Origin: Pseudomonas turukhanskensis
GTDB lineage: Bacteria; Pseudomonadota; Gammaproteobacteria; Pseudomonadales; Pseudomonadaceae
Reading direction: 5' to 3'
Length of the DNA stretch: 64,000 nt
Assembly (NCBI RefSeq): GCF_027922365.1
Contig: NZ_BSFN01000003.1
Location: forward strand, 151,478 to 215,477
This document shows, one piece after another, positions 27,715 to 37,634 of this stretch. Each line of letters starts with the position of its first letter. Position 1 is the first letter of the stretch. Under the pieces are notes generated by a model. It did no database searches. It saw nothing but the letters and a program-made list of their open reading frames with translations, and was not told where the DNA came from. Both the position numbers and the translations under genes were made by a program.

Positions 27715-28227
27715 ATGGCCAGCCCGCCGCTGCAGGAGCGCCTGCAACCCTCGCTGCTGGACCGCCTGGAAGATAACGACCGCGGCAACCCGAACGAGAG
27801 TGCCGACAAGCGCGTGCTGTCCATGAGCCAACTCAAAGCCTCGGTGCTGCGCGACCTCACCTGGTTGTTCAACACCACGGCGTTGCTGGATGCGGAAACG
27901 GCAGCAGCGATTCCTGCCGGCAGCTCGGTGGTCAATTACGGTTTGCCGGCGCTGGCTGGACGCAGCCTGTCGAACATCGACGTGCATGCCGTCGAAAGCC
28001 TGATTGCCCAAACCATTGCCACCTTTGAACCGCGCATTCTGCGCTCCACCTTGCAGGTCAAAGCGCGGCTGCTGGAGGAGGGCATGGACCACAACGCCCT
28101 GGCCTTCGAAATCGAAGGCGACCTGTGGGCACTTCCTGTGCCGCTGCGCCTGATGCTCACCACCAACCTCGACCTGGAAACCGGCCACGTGCGCATCGTG
28201 CCCAATGAGCAGCGGAGACGGCCATGA
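27715..28227 (+). CDS. tssE: TssE, gp25-like baseplate wedge protein
   Basis: A 170-aa gp25-family protein with [23 protein letters not shown] and [18 protein letters not shown], the last including the conserved Glu of the EPR core that starts sheath polymerisation. It begins 2 bp after the tagJ stop and overlaps tssF by 4 bp. Confidence 0.95.
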   Translation: MASPPLQERLQPSLLDRLEDNDRGNPNESADKRVLSMSQLKASVLRDLTWLFNTTALLDAETAAAIPAGSSVVNYGLPALAGRSLSNIDVHAVESLIAQTIATFEPRILRSTLQVKARLLEEGMDHNALAFEIEGDLWALPVPLRLMLTTNLDLETGHVRIVPNEQRRRP

Positions 28228-30083
28228 ACCCGCGCATGCTCGAGTACTACAACCTGGAACTGGCGCATATCCGCGAAAGCGCCGCCGAGTTTGCCCGCGA
28301 GTTTCCCAAGATTGCCAGCCGTCTGACGTTGTCTGGCGTCGACTGTGCCGACCCGTACGTGGAACGCTTGCTCGAAGGTTTCGCCTACCTGACGGCGCGG
28401 GTGCATTTGAAGCTCGATGCCGAGTACCCGACCTTCACCCATAACCTGCTGGAAATCGCCTACCCGCATTACCTGGCGCCGACGCCGTCGATGACCGTGG
28501 TGCAGCTGCGCGCCGACCCCAACGAAGGCTCGCTGAGCGGCGGCTTTACCATCGAGCGCAATGCGCCGCTGCGCGGCGTGCTGGGCCGCGAAGAACAGAC
28601 CGCCTGCGAATACCGCACCGCCCATGCCGTCACCCTGTGGCCGCTGGAAGTGGCCAGCGCCGAGTACTTCGGCAACCCGGCGGCGGTGCTTGGGCGCCTG
28701 GCCGCCAGCGAGCCCAAAGCCAAGGCCGGTTTGCGTATTCGCCTGCGCAGTGGCGCCGGGCTGCCGCTCAATAGCCTCAGCCTGGAAAGCCTGCCGCTGT
28801 ACCTGCACGGCGCTGACGAACAGCCGTTTCGCCTGTACGAACAATTGCTCGGCAACGCCTGCGCGGTATTTGCCCAGGCGCCGGGGGGCGACTGGGTGGA
28901 GCGCCTGCCACCGGGTGCCCTGCGTTCGCGCGGTTTTGATGACGAAGATGCGCTATTGCCGGTGGTGCCACGGGCCTTCCAGGGCTACCGGCTGTTGCAG
29001 GAATACTTCGCGCTGCCCAACCGCTTTCTGTTTGTCGAGTTCGCCGAGCTCAAGCGCTCGGTGCAGCGTTGCGCCGGCAACGAGCTGGACCTGATCATCC
29101 TGTTCAACAAGCTCGACCCCACCCTCGAGGGCACCGTCAGCGCCGAGCAGTTCGTGCCGTTCTGCACCCCGGCGATCAACCTGTTTCCCCGGCGTGCCGA
29201 CCGCATTCACCTGAGCGAGCGGGTGAACGAACACCAGGTGATTGCCGACCGCACCCGGCCGATGGATTTCGAAATCCATTCGCTGACCCAGGTAACTGGC
29301 CATGGCACCGGCCCCGAGCAACCGTTCCAGCCGTTCTATGCCGTGCGCGACCCCTCGCGTTATGGCCGCGAGCAGGCCTATTACATCGTGCGCCGCGAAC
29401 CGCGCCGGCTCTCCAGCACGCAGCGGCGCAGCGGCCCGCGTTCCACTTACGTGGGCAGCGAAACCTTTGTGTCGTTGGTGGACGCCAACCAGGCGCCGTA
29501 CCGCCACGACCTGCGCCAACTCGGCATCAGCGCGCTGTGCACCAACCGCGACCTGGCGTTGTTTATTCCGGTGGGCACCAGCAAAAGTGATTTCAGCCTG
29601 GAAGACAGCGCCCCGGTGCTCGATGTGCGCTGCCTGGCAGGCCCGAGCCGCCCGCGTGCCAGCCGTGCCCATGACGCCAGCGCCTGGCGCCTGATCAGCC
29701 AGTTGTCGCTCAACTACTTGTCGTTGTCCGAGCAAGGGCAGGGCGCCGCCGCCTTGCGCGAATTGCTGCGCCTGTATGGCGACCCGACCGATTCGGCGTT
29801 GCAGTTGCAGATCGAAGGCTTGCGTGAGGTCAGCGCCAAACCCTGCACCCGGCGCTTGCCGATGCCGGGGCCGATTGTGTTTGGCCGTGGCCTGGAGATC
29901 AGCCTGGAGTTCGATGAAAACGCCTTTCGCGGCACCGGCGTGTTTTTGCTCGGGGCGGTGTTCGAGCGCTTCCTCACCCGTTATGTATCGGTAAACAGCT
30001 TTACCGAAACCGTGCTGCGCACCACCGAGCGCGGCGAAATCATGCGTTGGCAGGCGAAACCCGGATGCCGACCGAACCTGTAA
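28224..30083 (+). CDS. tssF: TssF, T6SS baseplate wedge protein
   Basis: A 619-aa TssF/VasA with the N-terminal [44 protein letters not shown] and [16 protein letters not shown], and the later [13 protein letters not shown]. With TssG and TssE it forms the wedge, equivalent to phage T4 gp6/gp7. Its last 19 bases overlap the start of tssG. Confidence 0.96.
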   Translation: MNPRMLEYYNLELAHIRESAAEFAREFPKIASRLTLSGVDCADPYVERLLEGFAYLTARVHLKLDAEYPTFTHNLLEIAYPHYLAPTPSMTVVQLRADPNEGSLSGGFTIERNAPLRGVLGREEQTACEYRTAHAVTLWPLEVASAEYFGNPAAVLGRLAASEPKAKAGLRIRLRSGAGLPLNSLSLESLPLYLHGADEQPFRLYEQLLGNACAVFAQAPGGDWVERLPPGALRSRGFDDEDALLPVVPRAFQGYRLLQEYFALPNRFLFVEFAELKRSVQRCAGNELDLIILFNKLDPTLEGTVSAEQFVPFCTPAINLFPRRADRIHLSERVNEHQVIADRTRPMDFEIHSLTQVTGHGTGPEQPFQPFYAVRDPSRYGREQAYYIVRREPRRLSSTQRRSGPRSTYVGSETFVSLVDANQAPYRHDLRQLGISALCTNRDLALFIPVGTSKSDFSLEDSAPVLDVRCLAGPSRPRASRAHDASAWRLISQLSLNYLSLSEQGQGAAALRELLRLYGDPTDSALQLQIEGLREVSAKPCTRRLPMPGPIVFGRGLEISLEFDENAFRGTGVFLLGAVFERFLTRYVSVNSFTETVLRTTERGEIMRWQAKPGCRPNL

Positions 30084-31099
30084 ACACGCTCGCCGCGATG
30101 GCGGCCGCACCCTGGGAGCATGATTTCTTCCAGGCGTTGCGCCGTATCGAGGCCGAGGCGCGCGACAAGCCACGGCTCGGCCATTCGGTGCGCCTGGCCG
30201 ATGACCCGCTGCGCCTGGGGCAAACCCCGGACTGCGGGTTTGCGCCCTCGACCTTGTCGGTGGTGCAGCCGGCTACTGACGGTGTGCCGCCGCGGGTCGA
30301 GCAGTTCTTTTTCGGCCTGACCGGGCCCAACGGGCCGTTGCCGCTGCACCTCACCGAATACGCCCGTGAGCGTCAGCGCAACGAGAACGATCCCGGCTTC
30401 AAGCGCTTTATGGATATTTTCCACCACCGCCTGCTGACCCTGTTCTACCGGGCGTGGGCGGAGGCGCGGCCTTCGGTTAGCCATGACCGGCCGGACGATG
30501 ATTACTGGTCCGCACGCTTGGCGGCGCTGTCCGGGCGCGGCATGGACAGCCTGCTGGGCCAGGGCCCGATCCCTGATCAGGCGCGCTACTACTACACCGG
30601 CCACCTGGCCGCCACCAGCCGCTACCCCGATGGCCTCAAGGTGATTCTGGGCGAGTACTTCGAGTTGCCGGTGGCCATTGAAGAGTACGTCGGCCAGTGG
30701 CTGGAGTTGCCCGAGCGCAGCCGCCTCGGCGCGCAGGCCAGCACCCTCGGCCACGACCTGTGCCTGGGCACCCACGTGTGGGACCGCCAGCATAAATTTC
30801 GCCTGCGCCTGGGTCCCATTCCGCTGGCCAAGTACGAACGCCTGTTGCCCGGTGGCGAGCTATTCCGGCAACTGGCCGCCTGGGTGGGCGAGTACCTGGG
30901 CCAGGAGCTGGACTGGGACGTCAACCTGGTGCTCAGCCACGACGAAATACCCCCTCTGAACCTGGCCGGCGGTGCGCGGCTGGGTTTCAACGCCTGGCTG
31001 GGTGACCCCGGCGAGGATGCCAAGGATTTACTGCTGGCTAGCCAGTACGCCGGAGACCGGCTGCTGCAACGCCCGAACAAGGAGATGGAACATGAGTGA
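30065..31099 (+). CDS. tssG: TssG, T6SS baseplate wedge protein
   Basis: A 344-aa TssG/VasB: PWEHDFFQALRRIEAEARDK, VEQFFFGLTGPNGPLPLHLT and GTHVWDRQHKFRLRLGPI are family landmarks. I took the ATG at 30065 ([12 protein letters not shown]); an in-frame TTG at 30047 would add six residues. The gene overlaps both tssF at its start and clpV at its end (8 bp). Confidence 0.94.
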   Translation: MPTEPVNTLAAMAAAPWEHDFFQALRRIEAEARDKPRLGHSVRLADDPLRLGQTPDCGFAPSTLSVVQPATDGVPPRVEQFFFGLTGPNGPLPLHLTEYARERQRNENDPGFKRFMDIFHHRLLTLFYRAWAEARPSVSHDRPDDDYWSARLAALSGRGMDSLLGQGPIPDQARYYYTGHLAATSRYPDGLKVILGEYFELPVAIEEYVGQWLELPERSRLGAQASTLGHDLCLGTHVWDRQHKFRLRLGPIPLAKYERLLPGGELFRQLAAWVGEYLGQELDWDVNLVLSHDEIPPLNLAGGARLGFNAWLGDPGEDAKDLLLASQYAGDRLLQRPNKEMEHE

Positions 31100-33794
31100 A
31101 ATCAGCCGGGTTGCCCTGTTCGGCAAGCTGAACAGCCTTGCCTACAAAGCCATTGAAGCGGCCACCGTTTTCTGCAAATTGCGCGGTAACCCCTATGTGG
31201 AAATGGCCCACTGGTTTCACCAGATTCTGCAATTGCAGGATTCGGACCTGCACCAGCTGGTGCGCCAGTTCAACCTCGACCCGGCGCGCCTGGCGCGTGA
31301 CCTGACAGAGGCCCTGGACCGACTGCCGCGTGGTTCCACGTCCATTACCGACCTGTCCTCCAATGTCGAAGAAGCGGTGGAGCGCGCCTGGGTGTACGGT
31401 AGCCTGATGTTCGGCGAAAGCCAGGTGCGCACCGGCTACATCATCGTTGGCGTGCTTAAGACCCCAAGCCTGCGCCACGGTCTGCTGGCCCTGTCCGCCG
31501 AGTTCGACAAAATCAAGATTGAAGCGCTGACCGAACGCTTTGCCGAGTACGTCGGCAACTCGCCGGAAAATGCCCTGAGCGCCAGCGACGGCTTCAATGC
31601 CGGCGCGGCACCGGGCGAGGCCAGTGGTGCCATCGCCCCCGGCGCCATGGGCAAGCAGGAGGCACTGAAAAAATTCACCGTCGACCTCACCGAACAGGCC
31701 CGCAGCGGCAAACTCGACCCCATCGTTGGCCGAGACGACGAGATTCGCCAACTGGTGGATGTGCTGATGCGTCGCCGGCAGAACAACCCGATTCTCACCG
31801 GCGAAGCCGGCGTGGGTAAAACCGCGGTGGTCGAAGGGTTTGCCCTGCGCATCGTCGCTGGCGACGTACCGCCGGCCTTGAAAGACGTGGAGCTGCGCGC
31901 CCTGGATGTCGGCCTGTTGCAAGCCGGCGCGAGCATGAAAGGCGAGTTTGAGCAGCGCCTGCGCTCGGTAATCGAAGACGTACAGAGCTCGGCCAAGCCG
32001 ATCATTCTGTTTATCGACGAAGCCCACACCCTGGTGGGTGCCGGTGGCGCCGCCGGTACTGGCGATGCCGCCAACCTGCTGAAACCCGCGCTGGCCCGTG
32101 GCACCTTGCGCACCGTGGCGGCGACCACCTGGGCCGAGTACAAAAAACACATCGAAAAAGACCCGGCCCTGACCCGCCGTTTCCAAGTGGTGCAGGTGGA
32201 GGAGCCCTCCGAGCACAAAGCCATTCTGATGATGCGCGGCGTGGCCTCGACCATGGAAAAACACCACCAGGTGCAGATCCTCGATGAAGCCTTGGAAGCC
32301 TCGGTAAAACTCTCGCACCGTTATATTCCGGCGCGTCAGTTGCCCGACAAATCGGTGAGCCTGCTGGACACCGCCTGCGCCCGCACCGCCATCAGCCTGC
32401 ACGCCGTGCCGGCCGAAGTGGACGACAGCCGCCGGCGTATCGAAGCGCTGGAAACCGAGCTGGCCATCATCGGCCGTGAGAAAGCCATTGGTGTGGTAAT
32501 CGGTGAGCGCCTGAACAACGTGCAGGCCTTGCTCGGCGAAGAACGCGAGCGCCTCACCGGCCTGGAAAGCCGCTGGGCCGAAGAGAAAACCCTGGTGGAC
32601 GAGCTGCTCGATATCCGCGCCCAGCTGCGCGCCGCTGCCGAAGCGGTGGATGCCACCAGCACCGAGCCGGCGCCGGTCGAAGCCAATGCCCAACAGCACG
32701 CCGAGCTGCACAGCCGCCTGCAGGATGTGCAAAGCCGCCTGGCGGCGTTGCAAGGCGAGTCGCCGCTGATTCTGCCGATTGTCGACTACCAGGCCGTGGC
32801 CTCGGTGGTGGCCGACTGGACCGGCATTCCGGTCGGGCGCATGGCGCGCAACGAACTGGAAACCGTGCTGAATCTGGCCCAGTACCTGAAAAAACGCATT
32901 ATCGGTCAGGACCATGCGCTGGAGATGATCGCCAAGCGCATCCAGACCTCGCGCGCAGGCTTGGACAACCCGAGCAAGCCGATTGGCGTCTTTATGCTGG
33001 CCGGCACCTCGGGCGTGGGCAAAACCGAAACCGCGCTGGCCCTGGCCGAGGCCATGTATGGCGGTGAGCAGAACGTCATCACCATCAACATGAGCGAGTT
33101 CCAGGAAGCCCATACCGTGTCCACCCTCAAGGGCGCGCCGCCGGGCTATATCGGCTACGGCGAGGGCGGCGTGCTGACCGAAGCGGTACGGCGTAAACCT
33201 TACAGCGTTGTGCTGCTCGACGAAGTGGAAAAAGCCCACCCCGACGTGCACGAGATTTTCTTCCAGGTGTTCGACAAGGGCGTGATGGAAGACGGCGAGG
33301 GCCGTGTGATCGACTTCAAGAACACCCTGATTCTGCTCACCACCAACGCCGGCACCGAGCTGATTTCCAGCCTGTGCAACGACCCGGAACTGATGCCCGA
33401 GCCGGACGCCATCGCCAAGGCGCTGCGCGAGCCGCTGCTGAAGATTTTCCCGCCGGCCTTGCTCGGCCGCCTGGTGACCATTCCGTACTACCCGCTGAGC
33501 GACGACATGATCAAGGCCATCGCCCGCCTGCAACTGGAGCGGGTGAAAAAGCGCGTGGAGGCCACCCACAAGGTGCCGTTCGACTACGACGACGGCGTGA
33601 TCGCGCTGATTGCCGAACGCTGCACCGAAACCGAAAGCGGCGGGCGGATGATCGACACCATTCTGACCAACACCTTGCTGCCGGATATGAGCCGCGAGTT
33701 CCTCACCCGTCTGCTGGAAGGCAAGCCGTTGCAGGCGGTGCGCATCAGCCGTGAGGGCAGCGATTTCAAATACGACTTCGGCACGGCGGTTTAA
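31092..33794 (+). CDS. clpV: ClpV (TssH), AAA+ ATPase that disassembles contracted sheaths
   Basis: A 900-aa Clp/Hsp100 ATPase. The N-terminal Clp repeat domain is followed by AAA-1 (Walker A GEAGVGKTAVVEG near residue 235, Walker B ILFIDEAHTL), a coiled-coil middle domain (about 430-570) and AAA-2 (GTSGVGKTETALAL near 637, VVLLDEVEKAHPDV). ClpV pulls on the TssC N-terminus to recycle sheath subunits. Both ATPase sites are intact. Confidence 0.97.
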   Translation: MSEISRVALFGKLNSLAYKAIEAATVFCKLRGNPYVEMAHWFHQILQLQDSDLHQLVRQFNLDPARLARDLTEALDRLPRGSTSITDLSSNVEEAVERAWVYGSLMFGESQVRTGYIIVGVLKTPSLRHGLLALSAEFDKIKIEALTERFAEYVGNSPENALSASDGFNAGAAPGEASGAIAPGAMGKQEALKKFTVDLTEQARSGKLDPIVGRDDEIRQLVDVLMRRRQNNPILTGEAGVGKTAVVEGFALRIVAGDVPPALKDVELRALDVGLLQAGASMKGEFEQRLRSVIEDVQSSAKPIILFIDEAHTLVGAGGAAGTGDAANLLKPALARGTLRTVAATTWAEYKKHIEKDPALTRRFQVVQVEEPSEHKAILMMRGVASTMEKHHQVQILDEALEASVKLSHRYIPARQLPDKSVSLLDTACARTAISLHAVPAEVDDSRRRIEALETELAIIGREKAIGVVIGERLNNVQALLGEERERLTGLESRWAEEKTLVDELLDIRAQLRAAAEAVDATSTEPAPVEANAQQHAELHSRLQDVQSRLAALQGESPLILPIVDYQAVASVVADWTGIPVGRMARNELETVLNLAQYLKKRIIGQDHALEMIAKRIQTSRAGLDNPSKPIGVFMLAGTSGVGKTETALALAEAMYGGEQNVITINMSEFQEAHTVSTLKGAPPGYIGYGEGGVLTEAVRRKPYSVVLLDEVEKAHPDVHEIFFQVFDKGVMEDGEGRVIDFKNTLILLTTNAGTELISSLCNDPELMPEPDAIAKALREPLLKIFPPALLGRLVTIPYYPLSDDMIKAIARLQLERVKKRVEATHKVPFDYDDGVIALIAERCTETESGGRMIDTILTNTLLPDMSREFLTRLLEGKPLQAVRISREGSDFKYDFGTAV

Positions 33795-33818
33795 CCCGGT
33801 GGCCGTTAAGAGACGCAT

Positions 33819-36044
33819 ATGGCATTAACCACAAACACGCGGCTGGTTCAGGTCGACAGCCCATTGGGCAGCGATGTGCTGGTGCTGCGCGAACTCGATG
33901 GCGTGGAGGAACTGGGGCGGGTGTTCGACTACCAGTTGAACCTGGTGTCTGAAAACGCCTCGCTGGCCCTCAACGACTTGCTGGGCAAACCCATGGGCGT
34001 GACCATGGAATTGCAGGACGGCAGCAAACGCCATTTCCACGGCATCGTTGCGCGCGCCAGCCAAGGCGCCGGCATTGGTCAGTTCGCCGTGTACCGGGTG
34101 ACGCTCAAGCCGTGGCTGTGGCTGATGTCGCGTACCTCCGACTGCAAGATTTTCCAGAACCGCACCGTGCCGGACATCATCAAGCAGGTGTTCCGCGACC
34201 TGGGTTTCTCCGATTTCGAAGACAGCCTGACCCGCTCGTACCGCGAGTGGGACTACTGCGTGCAGTACCGCGAAACCAGTTTCGACTTTGTCAGCCGCTT
34301 GATGGAGCAGGAGGGCATCTACTACTTCTTCCGTCACGAGAAGGGCCGCCACGTGCTGGTGCTCGCCGACGCCTATGGCGCCCACAGCAAGGCCGCCGGG
34401 TACGAGAGCGTGCCGTTCTACCCGCCGACGGCCGAGCAGCGCGAGCTGGACCATATCGATGACTGGCACCTGAGCCACGAAGTGCAGCCGGGCTCGCTCG
34501 CGCTCAACGACTACGACTTTCAGCGTCCCAGCGCGCGCCTGGAAGTGCGCTCGGTGATCAGTCGGCCGCACACCGCCAGCGAGTTTCCGCTGTACGACTA
34601 CCCCGGCGAATACGTGCAGAGCGGCGACGGCGAGCACTATGCGCGCACCCGCATCGAAGCCATTCAGACCCAGTACGAGCGCGTGCAATTGCGCGGCACG
34701 GCGCGCGGTATCGGCTCTGGTCATCTGTTCAGCCTGACCCGCTACCCGCGTGCCGACCAGAACCGCGAATACCTGGTGGTCGGGGCCCGGTACAAGGTGG
34801 TGCAGGAGCATTACGAAACCGGGTTCAAAGACCTCGAGCAACAGTTTGTCAGCCACCTTGATTGCATGGACGCCAGCCAAGCGTTCCGCCCGCAACCGAC
34901 CACCGTGCGGCCCATCGTGCAGGGCCCGCAAACGGCCATGGTGGTGGGGCCCAGCGGCGAGGAAATCTGGACCGACCAATACGGCCGGGTGAAGGTGCAT
35001 TTCTATTGGGACCGCCACGACCAGTCCAACGAAAACAGCTCGTGCTGGATGCGCGTGTCGCAGTCCTGGGCCGGCAAGAACTGGGGTTCTATCCAGATTC
35101 CACGCATCGGTCAGGAAGTGATCGTCGGCTTTCTCGAAGGCGACCCCGACCGGCCGATCATCACCGGCCGGGTGTACAACGCCGAGCAGACGGTGCCCTA
35201 CGACTTGCCCGCCAATGCCACCCAGAGCGGCACCAAAAGCCGTTCGAGCAAGGGCGGCTCGCCGGCCAATTTCAACGAAATTCGCATGGAAGACAAAAAG
35301 GGCAGCGAGCAGCTGTTTATCCACGCAGAAAAGAACCAGGACATCGAAGTCGAGAACGACGAAACCCACTGGGTGGGCCACGACCGTACCAAGACCATCG
35401 ACCACGACGAAACCGTACACGTCAAACACGACCGCACCGAAACCGTCGACAACAACGAGACCATCACCATCGGGGTAAACCGCACGGAGAAGGTCGGCAA
35501 TAACGAAACCATCAGCATCGGCGTGAACCGCACCGAAGATGTCGGCAGCAACGAGAAAATCACCATCGGCGCCAACCGCACCGAGAGCGTGGGCGCCAAC
35601 GAAGACATCAGCATCGGCAGCAACCGCACGGAGAAGGTCGGCAGCAACGAAACGATCAGCATCGGCGCCAACCGTACCGAAGATGTTGGCAGCAACGAGA
35701 AGATCACCATTGGTGCCAACCGCACCGAGAACGTGGGCTCCAACGAAGAAGTGAGCATCGGCAGCAACCAGACCACCAGCATTGGCAAGAACGAAACCCG
35801 CAGCGTGGGCCAGAGCCGCAGCACCGATGTCGGCCAGGACGATAGCGTGCAGGTGGGCAAACACTTCAGCCTCGACGCCGGCGACTCCATCACCCTGACC
35901 ACGGGCGCTGCCAGCATCAGCATGAAAAAGGACGGCACCATCGTCATCAGCGGCAAGAACATCACCATCGACGGCTCTGGCGCCATCAACATCAAGGCCA
36001 GCAAGAACGTAGTGGTCAAAGGTCAGAAAATTTTGCAGAACTGA
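33819..36044 (+). CDS. vgrG: VgrG (TssI), spike protein with an extended beta-helix repeat
   Basis: A 741-aa VgrG. The gp27-like part includes YQLNLVSENASL, RDLGFSDFEDSL and CVQYRETSFDFVSRLMEQEGI. The gp5-like OB domain has IWTDQYGRVKVHFYWDR, WMRVSQSWAGKNWG and IPRIGQEVIVGFLEGDPDRP. Residues 522-681 are ten 16-residue repeats, then a C-terminal stalk ends VVVKGQKILQN. No toxin domain is attached, so effectors must ride as cargo, most likely the DUF4150 effector four genes downstream. By neighbourhood it corresponds to P. aeruginosa VgrG1b. Confidence 0.95.
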   Translation: MALTTNTRLVQVDSPLGSDVLVLRELDGVEELGRVFDYQLNLVSENASLALNDLLGKPMGVTMELQDGSKRHFHGIVARASQGAGIGQFAVYRVTLKPWLWLMSRTSDCKIFQNRTVPDIIKQVFRDLGFSDFEDSLTRSYREWDYCVQYRETSFDFVSRLMEQEGIYYFFRHEKGRHVLVLADAYGAHSKAAGYESVPFYPPTAEQRELDHIDDWHLSHEVQPGSLALNDYDFQRPSARLEVRSVISRPHTASEFPLYDYPGEYVQSGDGEHYARTRIEAIQTQYERVQLRGTARGIGSGHLFSLTRYPRADQNREYLVVGARYKVVQEHYETGFKDLEQQFVSHLDCMDASQAFRPQPTTVRPIVQGPQTAMVVGPSGEEIWTDQYGRVKVHFYWDRHDQSNENSSCWMRVSQSWAGKNWGSIQIPRIGQEVIVGFLEGDPDRPIITGRVYNAEQTVPYDLPANATQSGTKSRSSKGGSPANFNEIRMEDKKGSEQLFIHAEKNQDIEVENDETHWVGHDRTKTIDHDETVHVKHDRTETVDNNETITIGVNRTEKVGNNETISIGVNRTEDVGSNEKITIGANRTESVGANEDISIGSNRTEKVGSNETISIGANRTEDVGSNEKITIGANRTENVGSNEEVSIGSNQTTSIGKNETRSVGQSRSTDVGQDDSVQVGKHFSLDAGDSITLTTGAASISMKKDGTIVISGKNITIDGSGAINIKASKNVVVKGQKILQN
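35382..35861 (+). repeat. Ten in-frame 48-bp repeats in vgrG
   Basis: Each encodes a 16-residue unit of the type NRTExVGSNExISIGA. Each unit equals two 8-residue gp5-type turns (xxVGxNxx), so the block should add length to the triple-stranded beta-helix. Central units are very alike, suggesting recent expansion by unequal recombination. Confidence 0.9.
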
Positions 36045-36069
36045 GCCCAGGCTCGGACGGAGTACACCC

Positions 36070-36519
36070 ATGACGGTCCAGCAGTTCACCCCAGCCGTTG
36101 CCACGCGTCTGGATGGCGTGGTGATTGGCATTTTGCTCGACGTGCCGCAAGCCGCTTCACCGGTTGTGGCCTTTGCCGGCTGCCCGAATGAAACCGGCAT
36201 TGCCGCGACCACCACCACCGAGCTCAGCCGCGAGGATATCGGCACCCAGGTGGCGCTGATGTTTGTCGGCGGCGATCCGAACCAGCCACTGGTGATCGGC
36301 CGAATCCAGCGTCTGCCGCAAGCAGCGCCGCCGGTAGCGGTGGCGCACCTGGACGGCGAACGCCTGGAGTTCACCGCCGAGAAGGAGATTGTGCTGCGCT
36401 GCGGCAAGGCCAGCATCACCCTTACCCGTGAGGGCAAGGTGATTATGCGCGGCACGTATTTGTCCAGCCGTTCCTCGGGCGTGAACCGCATCAGAGGCGG
36501 TTCGGTGCAGATCAACTAG
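36070..36519 (+). CDS. DUF6484 protein of the VgrG effector module
   Basis: A 149-aa protein. The first two-thirds (DGVVIGILLDVPQAASPVVAF; IGTQVALMFVGGDPNQPLVIGRIQ) resembles the OB-fold of VgrG, and the end (LRCGKASITLTREGKVIMRG, SSRSSGVNRIRGGSVQIN) resembles a short gp5 beta-strand stalk. The equivalent gene follows vgrG1b in P. aeruginosa. A role in mounting the PAAR-like effector on VgrG is plausible but not shown by sequence. Confidence 0.8.
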   Translation: MTVQQFTPAVATRLDGVVIGILLDVPQAASPVVAFAGCPNETGIAATTTTELSREDIGTQVALMFVGGDPNQPLVIGRIQRLPQAAPPVAVAHLDGERLEFTAEKEIVLRCGKASITLTREGKVIMRGTYLSSRSSGVNRIRGGSVQIN

Positions 36520-36530
36520 AAGAGCCCGAC

Positions 36531-37634
36531 ATGGAACTGCTTAACGCGACCGGCCTGGTCGCTGCCTACACCCAAGGCCTGGCCCCGGACGGACGCGAGT
36601 CGCTGGTGGTGATCGCCAAGGGCACCTTCGATTTACCGCTCGATGGCCGTGAAGCGCCGCTGGCCAAGGTGCAGCGTCCGTTGCTGATGGCCGACGAATA
36701 CACCGGCGAGCCCGGTTTGTCGGCGCCGCTGCGAGAAATGGACTTTGCCCCGGTGAAACCCTTCTGCGACGTGCTGGTGATCGGCAAGGCCTATGCCCCC
36801 GAAGGCCGCCCGGTCACCCAGCTTACCGCCGGCATTCGTGTGGGCCGGGTGAGCAAGGCCTTCACCGTATACGGCCCTCGGCAATGGCAACCGGGCCTGA
36901 TCGGCGCCGGTGCCGGCGTGGCGCAACCCTTTACCGAACAGGACATTGGTTACAGCCATGCCTTTGGTGGCAGTGTACCGGTGGCCAACAACCCCGAACT
37001 GAGCGACGGCTACCCGGCAAACCCGTGCGGGCGTGGCTGGTTTCCGAAAGGCAGCAGCACCGCCGATATCGTCGGCATGCCCATGCCCACCACCGAAATG
37101 CTTGGCCAACCGGTGGACTCGCCCCACGGCGACTTCACGCCAATGGCGTTGGGCCCGATCGGTCGCAGCTGGCCGCCACGTATCGGGTTTGCCGGTACCT
37201 ACGACGACGCCTGGCTGGCCGATTGTTTTCCGTTTCTACCGGCCGACTTCGACAACCGCTACTACCAGGCGGCGCCTGCCGACCAGCAGACCGAGCACCT
37301 CAAGGGCGGTGAGGACGTGTTGCTGTTGTGTTTGACCCGCCAGGAACGGGCGGGCTTCAAAGTGCCGACGCAGCAGGTGCCGGTGACCTTCTTCCTGAAA
37401 AAAGGCGGGCATGAAACGGTGCAGGCGGTGATCGATACGCTGGTGATCGATACCCATGCCGGCACCTTGGAGGTGACGTGGCGGGCGAGCCGGCCGTTGA
37501 AGAAAAACCTGTTTGAAATCGGCGATGTGCTGGTGGGCCAAATGTCCCGTGGCTGGTGGCGGGCACGGGAGTTAGGCAAAGAACATCTGCCCTCGCTGGC
37601 CCACGCCGGCCGCACCGCCGAGGACGACAGCTGA
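36531..37634 (+). CDS. DUF2169 protein, probable effector-loading adaptor
   Basis: A 367-aa DUF2169 protein, recognisable from GTFDLPLDG, RPLLMADEYTGEPG, KPFCDVLVIGKAYAP, AFGGSVPVANNP and the later FDNRYYQAAPADQQ. DUF2169 proteins are encoded next to DUF4150 PAAR-like effectors and act as chaperones or adaptors in several T6SSs. The stop overlaps the next start (TGATG), which points to a stoichiometric partnership. Confidence 0.85.
   Translation: MELLNATGLVAAYTQGLAPDGRESLVVIAKGTFDLPLDGREAPLAKVQRPLLMADEYTGEPGLSAPLREMDFAPVKPFCDVLVIGKAYAPEGRPVTQLTAGIRVGRVSKAFTVYGPRQWQPGLIGAGAGVAQPFTEQDIGYSHAFGGSVPVANNPELSDGYPANPCGRGWFPKGSSTADIVGMPMPTTEMLGQPVDSPHGDFTPMALGPIGRSWPPRIGFAGTYDDAWLADCFPFLPADFDNRYYQAAPADQQTEHLKGGEDVLLLCLTRQERAGFKVPTQQVPVTFFLKKGGHETVQAVIDTLVIDTHAGTLEVTWRASRPLKKNLFEIGDVLVGQMSRGWWRARELGKEHLPSLAHAGRTAEDDS

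Noticed and set aside
31038..36515. Two minus-strand frames of about 900 codons over clpV and vgrG
   Set aside because: Antisense shadows of well-recognised genes; no family motifs or translation signals.
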